Below are positions 62,350-64,000 of a DNA stretch of 64,000 bases, piece by piece. Under the pieces are notes generated by a model that was not told the origin of the DNA, made no database searches, and saw nothing but the letters and a program-made list of their open reading frames with translations. The DNA comes from Tautonia sociabilis (lineage in GTDB: Bacteria > Planctomycetota > Planctomycetia > Isosphaerales > Isosphaeraceae). The DNA is taken from NCBI RefSeq assembly GCF_003977685.1, contig NZ_RYZH01000003.1:163023-227022 (forward strand), in the 5' to 3' direction. Numbering within the stretch: position 1 is the first letter of the stretch; each line of letters starts with the position of its first letter. Made by a program: the position numbers and the translations under genes.

Positions 62350-63945
62350 TCAACCGACGTCCCGCAGCCTCGAGCCGTCTCCGAGTCGCTCGCCGTCCGT
62401 CTCGACCGGCAGGTCGATCCGGAGGATGGTGCCGCGCCCCGGGGCCGATCTCCACCGGATCGCGCCCCCGATCGACCGCACGAACCGGGCGACCCTCGGC
62501 AGCCCGAGGCCGAGCCCTCTCCCGGCTTCTCGTCCGCAGTAGAAGGGGTCGAACATCCGGGAGGCTCGCTCGCGGTCGAGCCCGATGCCGGAATCCCGGA
62601 CGATCCAGGAGATCGATCGGGCCTCGCCGATCGATCGCACGACCACCAGCCCTCCCGGGGCGCTCGCCTCCAGGGCGTTGCGGATCAGGGCGTCCGCCAG
62701 GTGCCGGAGGGCGTCCGGATCGGAGAGGACGGCGCCGGTTGCCTTCCCCGGCCGGAACACCAGCCCGACCTGCCTCCGATCGGCCTCACCGCGGAGGTCG
62801 TCGACGACCGCTCGGAGCACTTGATCGGGGAGGCAAGGCACTCGGCGGGGCGCCGGCGGACGGGCGATGTAGATCAAGTCGCGGAGGATCTGGTGGGCCC
62901 GACGGGCCTGGTCGATGATCGTCTGGAGGTCCTTCCGCCGGTCGGGATCGGGTTCTCGGGATCGGAGCAGTTGGGCCCGGCCGGCGATGATCGCCAGCGG
63001 GTTGTTCAGCTCGTGGGCGGCCCCGCCAGCGAACTCGGCCATGGCGTCGAGGACCTGGGACGAGGGGAGGCCGGGCGCCTCGGGGGGGAGAGCAGGGCCG
63101 ACGGCGGCCGGGGACTGGTCCTGACCGTCGGCCAGCCCCTCCTCGAGCCGATCGACCCGGTCCCTCAGGCGGAGGGCCTCTCGGAGCAGGGGGGCGAGGT
63201 CGTCCTGGTCGAGGGAAGGCAGCAGGCCTCCGGCGGTTCGGTGCTGGACGGTGGCGATCAGCCAACGGCGTCGGGGATCGTCCGGCTCGCTGGGCCGGTC
63301 GGGAGGGGAGAGGGCCCAGGGGGTCCGGGAAGCCAGGCGAAGGGCGGCTCGGACGCGAGCGATCCGGTCGGGCTCGGCGGCGGAGGACGGGCCGGCCGGC
63401 CGCGTGGGATCGACGGATCGGAGGACGTCGACCAGTGCCGGGTCGCATCCCCACCGATGGGCGAGCAGCAGGCCGAGGCCGCGGAGATCCCGGGAGAACC
63501 AGGAGCGTTCCAGGAGACCGCGGCGGGCCGGGTCCCGGGCGTCGAGCCAGTCGGCAAGGCGGTCGGGGTCGACGGCGGCGAGGGCCCAGAGGCCGATCGG
63601 CAGCAGCAGGGCGAGCCGAGAGGAGGCCTCGGGGTCGGGATCGCCGTCGAGGGACCGGGCGGCAGTGGCCGCGGCAACCGAGCAGCGCCAGAGGTGGTCC
63701 CGGGCGGCAGCCGCCCGGGGGCCGCAGGGGGGCCAGTGAGGCCAGTCGGGCAGGAGGCGGCGGGCCTCGTCCTCCCCCCGAGCGGAAACCAGTAGCGCCC
63801 AGGCGGGGTCGAGGGTCGCGGCCTCCTTAGGGGAGCCGAAGATCAGCGACCGGGCGGTCGAGGGCCGGAGGGGCAGGCCGTCGAGCCGTTCGAGCCGGGC
63901 CCGGAGCGGGCCGGCGTCTCCGGAGGTCGGTGCAGGCCATCGCAC
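62350..63945 (-). CDS. cytoplasmic sensor histidine kinase with HDOD-like N-terminus
   Basis: 531 residues. The first 250 residues are helical with a pattern like the HDOD domain (RARLERLDGLPLRPSTARSL, then HLWRCSVAAATAARSL and LALLLPIGLWALAAVDPDRL), but the metal-binding His-Asp pairs of true HD domains are not kept. The kinase part has H-box AGGAAHELNNPLAIIAGRAQLL, N-box DALIRNALEAS, G1 RDSGIGLD and G2 GRGLGLGLPRV. No membrane segment, so the signal is internal or protein-borne. GTG at 63945 is chosen because GGAAGGAG lies 9 bases upstream. No response regulator is adjacent inside the window. Confidence 0.85.
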   Translation of the reverse strand: MRWPAPTSGDAGPLRARLERLDGLPLRPSTARSLIFGSPKEAATLDPAWALLVSARGEDEARRLLPDWPHWPPCGPRAAAARDHLWRCSVAAATAARSLDGDPDPEASSRLALLLPIGLWALAAVDPDRLADWLDARDPARRGLLERSWFSRDLRGLGLLLAHRWGCDPALVDVLRSVDPTRPAGPSSAAEPDRIARVRAALRLASRTPWALSPPDRPSEPDDPRRRWLIATVQHRTAGGLLPSLDQDDLAPLLREALRLRDRVDRLEEGLADGQDQSPAAVGPALPPEAPGLPSSQVLDAMAEFAGGAAHELNNPLAIIAGRAQLLRSREPDPDRRKDLQTIIDQARRAHQILRDLIYIARPPAPRRVPCLPDQVLRAVVDDLRGEADRRQVGLVFRPGKATGAVLSDPDALRHLADALIRNALEASAPGGLVVVRSIGEARSISWIVRDSGIGLDRERASRMFDPFYCGREAGRGLGLGLPRVARFVRSIGGAIRWRSAPGRGTILRIDLPVETDGERLGDGSRLRDVG

Positions 63946-63970
63946 CCGATCGGGCTCCTTCCCGATTGGG

Positions 63971-63991
63971 CCGGGCCGTGCTCCGGCCCGG
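63971..63991. terminator. GC hairpin upstream of the HDOD-like kinase
   Basis: CCGGGCCG (63971-63978) and CGGCCCGG (63984-63991) form a perfect 8-bp stem with a 5-base loop, about 15 bases upstream of the kinase ribosome site on the minus strand. It probably ends the transcript of a gene beyond the window, or acts in the kinase leader. Confidence 0.4.
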
Positions 63992-64000
63992 CGAGCCGGC

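Overview
The window is GC-rich (around 70% by eye) and gene-dense, and comes from a planctomycete, most likely of the Isosphaeraceae/Gemmatales side. The evidence is family content: DUF1501 and DUF1549/DUF1553 proteins run from an ECF sigma-factor operon, a sulfatase, a DUF1570 protein, many ECF sigma/anti-sigma pairs, FHA-Ser/Thr kinase and PAS/HDOD histidine kinases, retropepsin-like PDZ proteins and a histone H1-like Lys/Ala-rich protein. There is no rRNA, transposase, prophage or CRISPR array; two tRNAs (Ala-TGC, Asp-GTC) lie near 45 kb. The species assignment is inference.

Layout. 0-4 kb: 3' end of smpB, a short dnaA, and glgB on the other strand. 4-8 kb: three signalling genes (receiver-kinase hybrid, PAS kinase, Rcp1-type receiver; the last two overlap). 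8-12.4 kb, minus strand: rpmA-obgE-coaX-algH and then a sulfatase broken by two frameshifts and a stop. 12.8-16 kb: archaeal-type phosphoglycerate mutase converging on a tandem pair of secreted aspartyl-protease/PDZ paralogues. 16-19 kb: a flippase and two small membrane proteins, one a cold-shock/DUF1294 fusion. 19-24.7 kb, minus strand: an ECF sigma, anti-sigma-like protein, secreted coiled-coil protein, DUF1549/1553 cytochrome-like protein and DUF1501 protein, almost all overlapping or spaced by a few bases. 25-30 kb: acyl-activating ligase, FHA/zinc-ribbon/kinase, cysteine desulfurase. 30.6-36 kb: a secreted unknown, a second ECF sigma/anti-sigma/PDZ set and a Tat-exported beta-propeller. 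36-38.3 kb: siroheme-type dehydrogenase and UDP-glucose dehydrogenase. 38.4-42.8 kb: a lower-GC block with a double PRC-barrel protein, a secreted unknown and a sugar-isomerase-like protein. 43-45 kb: DUF1570 metalloprotease-like protein. 45.9-52.4 kb: nucleotide-sugar cluster (GalU-type transferase, an unusual GHMP-kinase/UDPGP-pyrophosphorylase fusion, a membrane protein, a UDP-HexNAc-type dehydrogenase). 52.9-62 kb: histone-like protein, HEAT lipoprotein, MutS2 with a large repeat-bearing insert and no Smr domain, an orphan GAP1-like conflict-system protein, ROK sugar kinase and a small HNH-like protein. 62.3-64 kb: HDOD-like histidine kinase.

How the parts fit. glgB, apgM, the ROK kinase, GalU-type transferase, UDP-sugar dehydrogenases, the kinase/pyrophosphorylase fusion and the flippase together suggest glycogen and surface-polysaccharide precursor metabolism. 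The ECF operons suggest envelope or extracellular-substrate sensing. Convergent gene pairs are repeatedly separated by strong GC hairpins without U-tracts, which look like bidirectional terminators.

Best candidates for something undescribed: the 1118-residue GAP1-like protein with no visible GTPase or vWA partner (57249-60605); the kinase-first/pyrophosphorylase-second fusion (46954-50361); the MutS2 variant with three 22-residue repeats inserted between its core and ATPase domains; and the sigma-driven DUF1549/1553/1501 operon.
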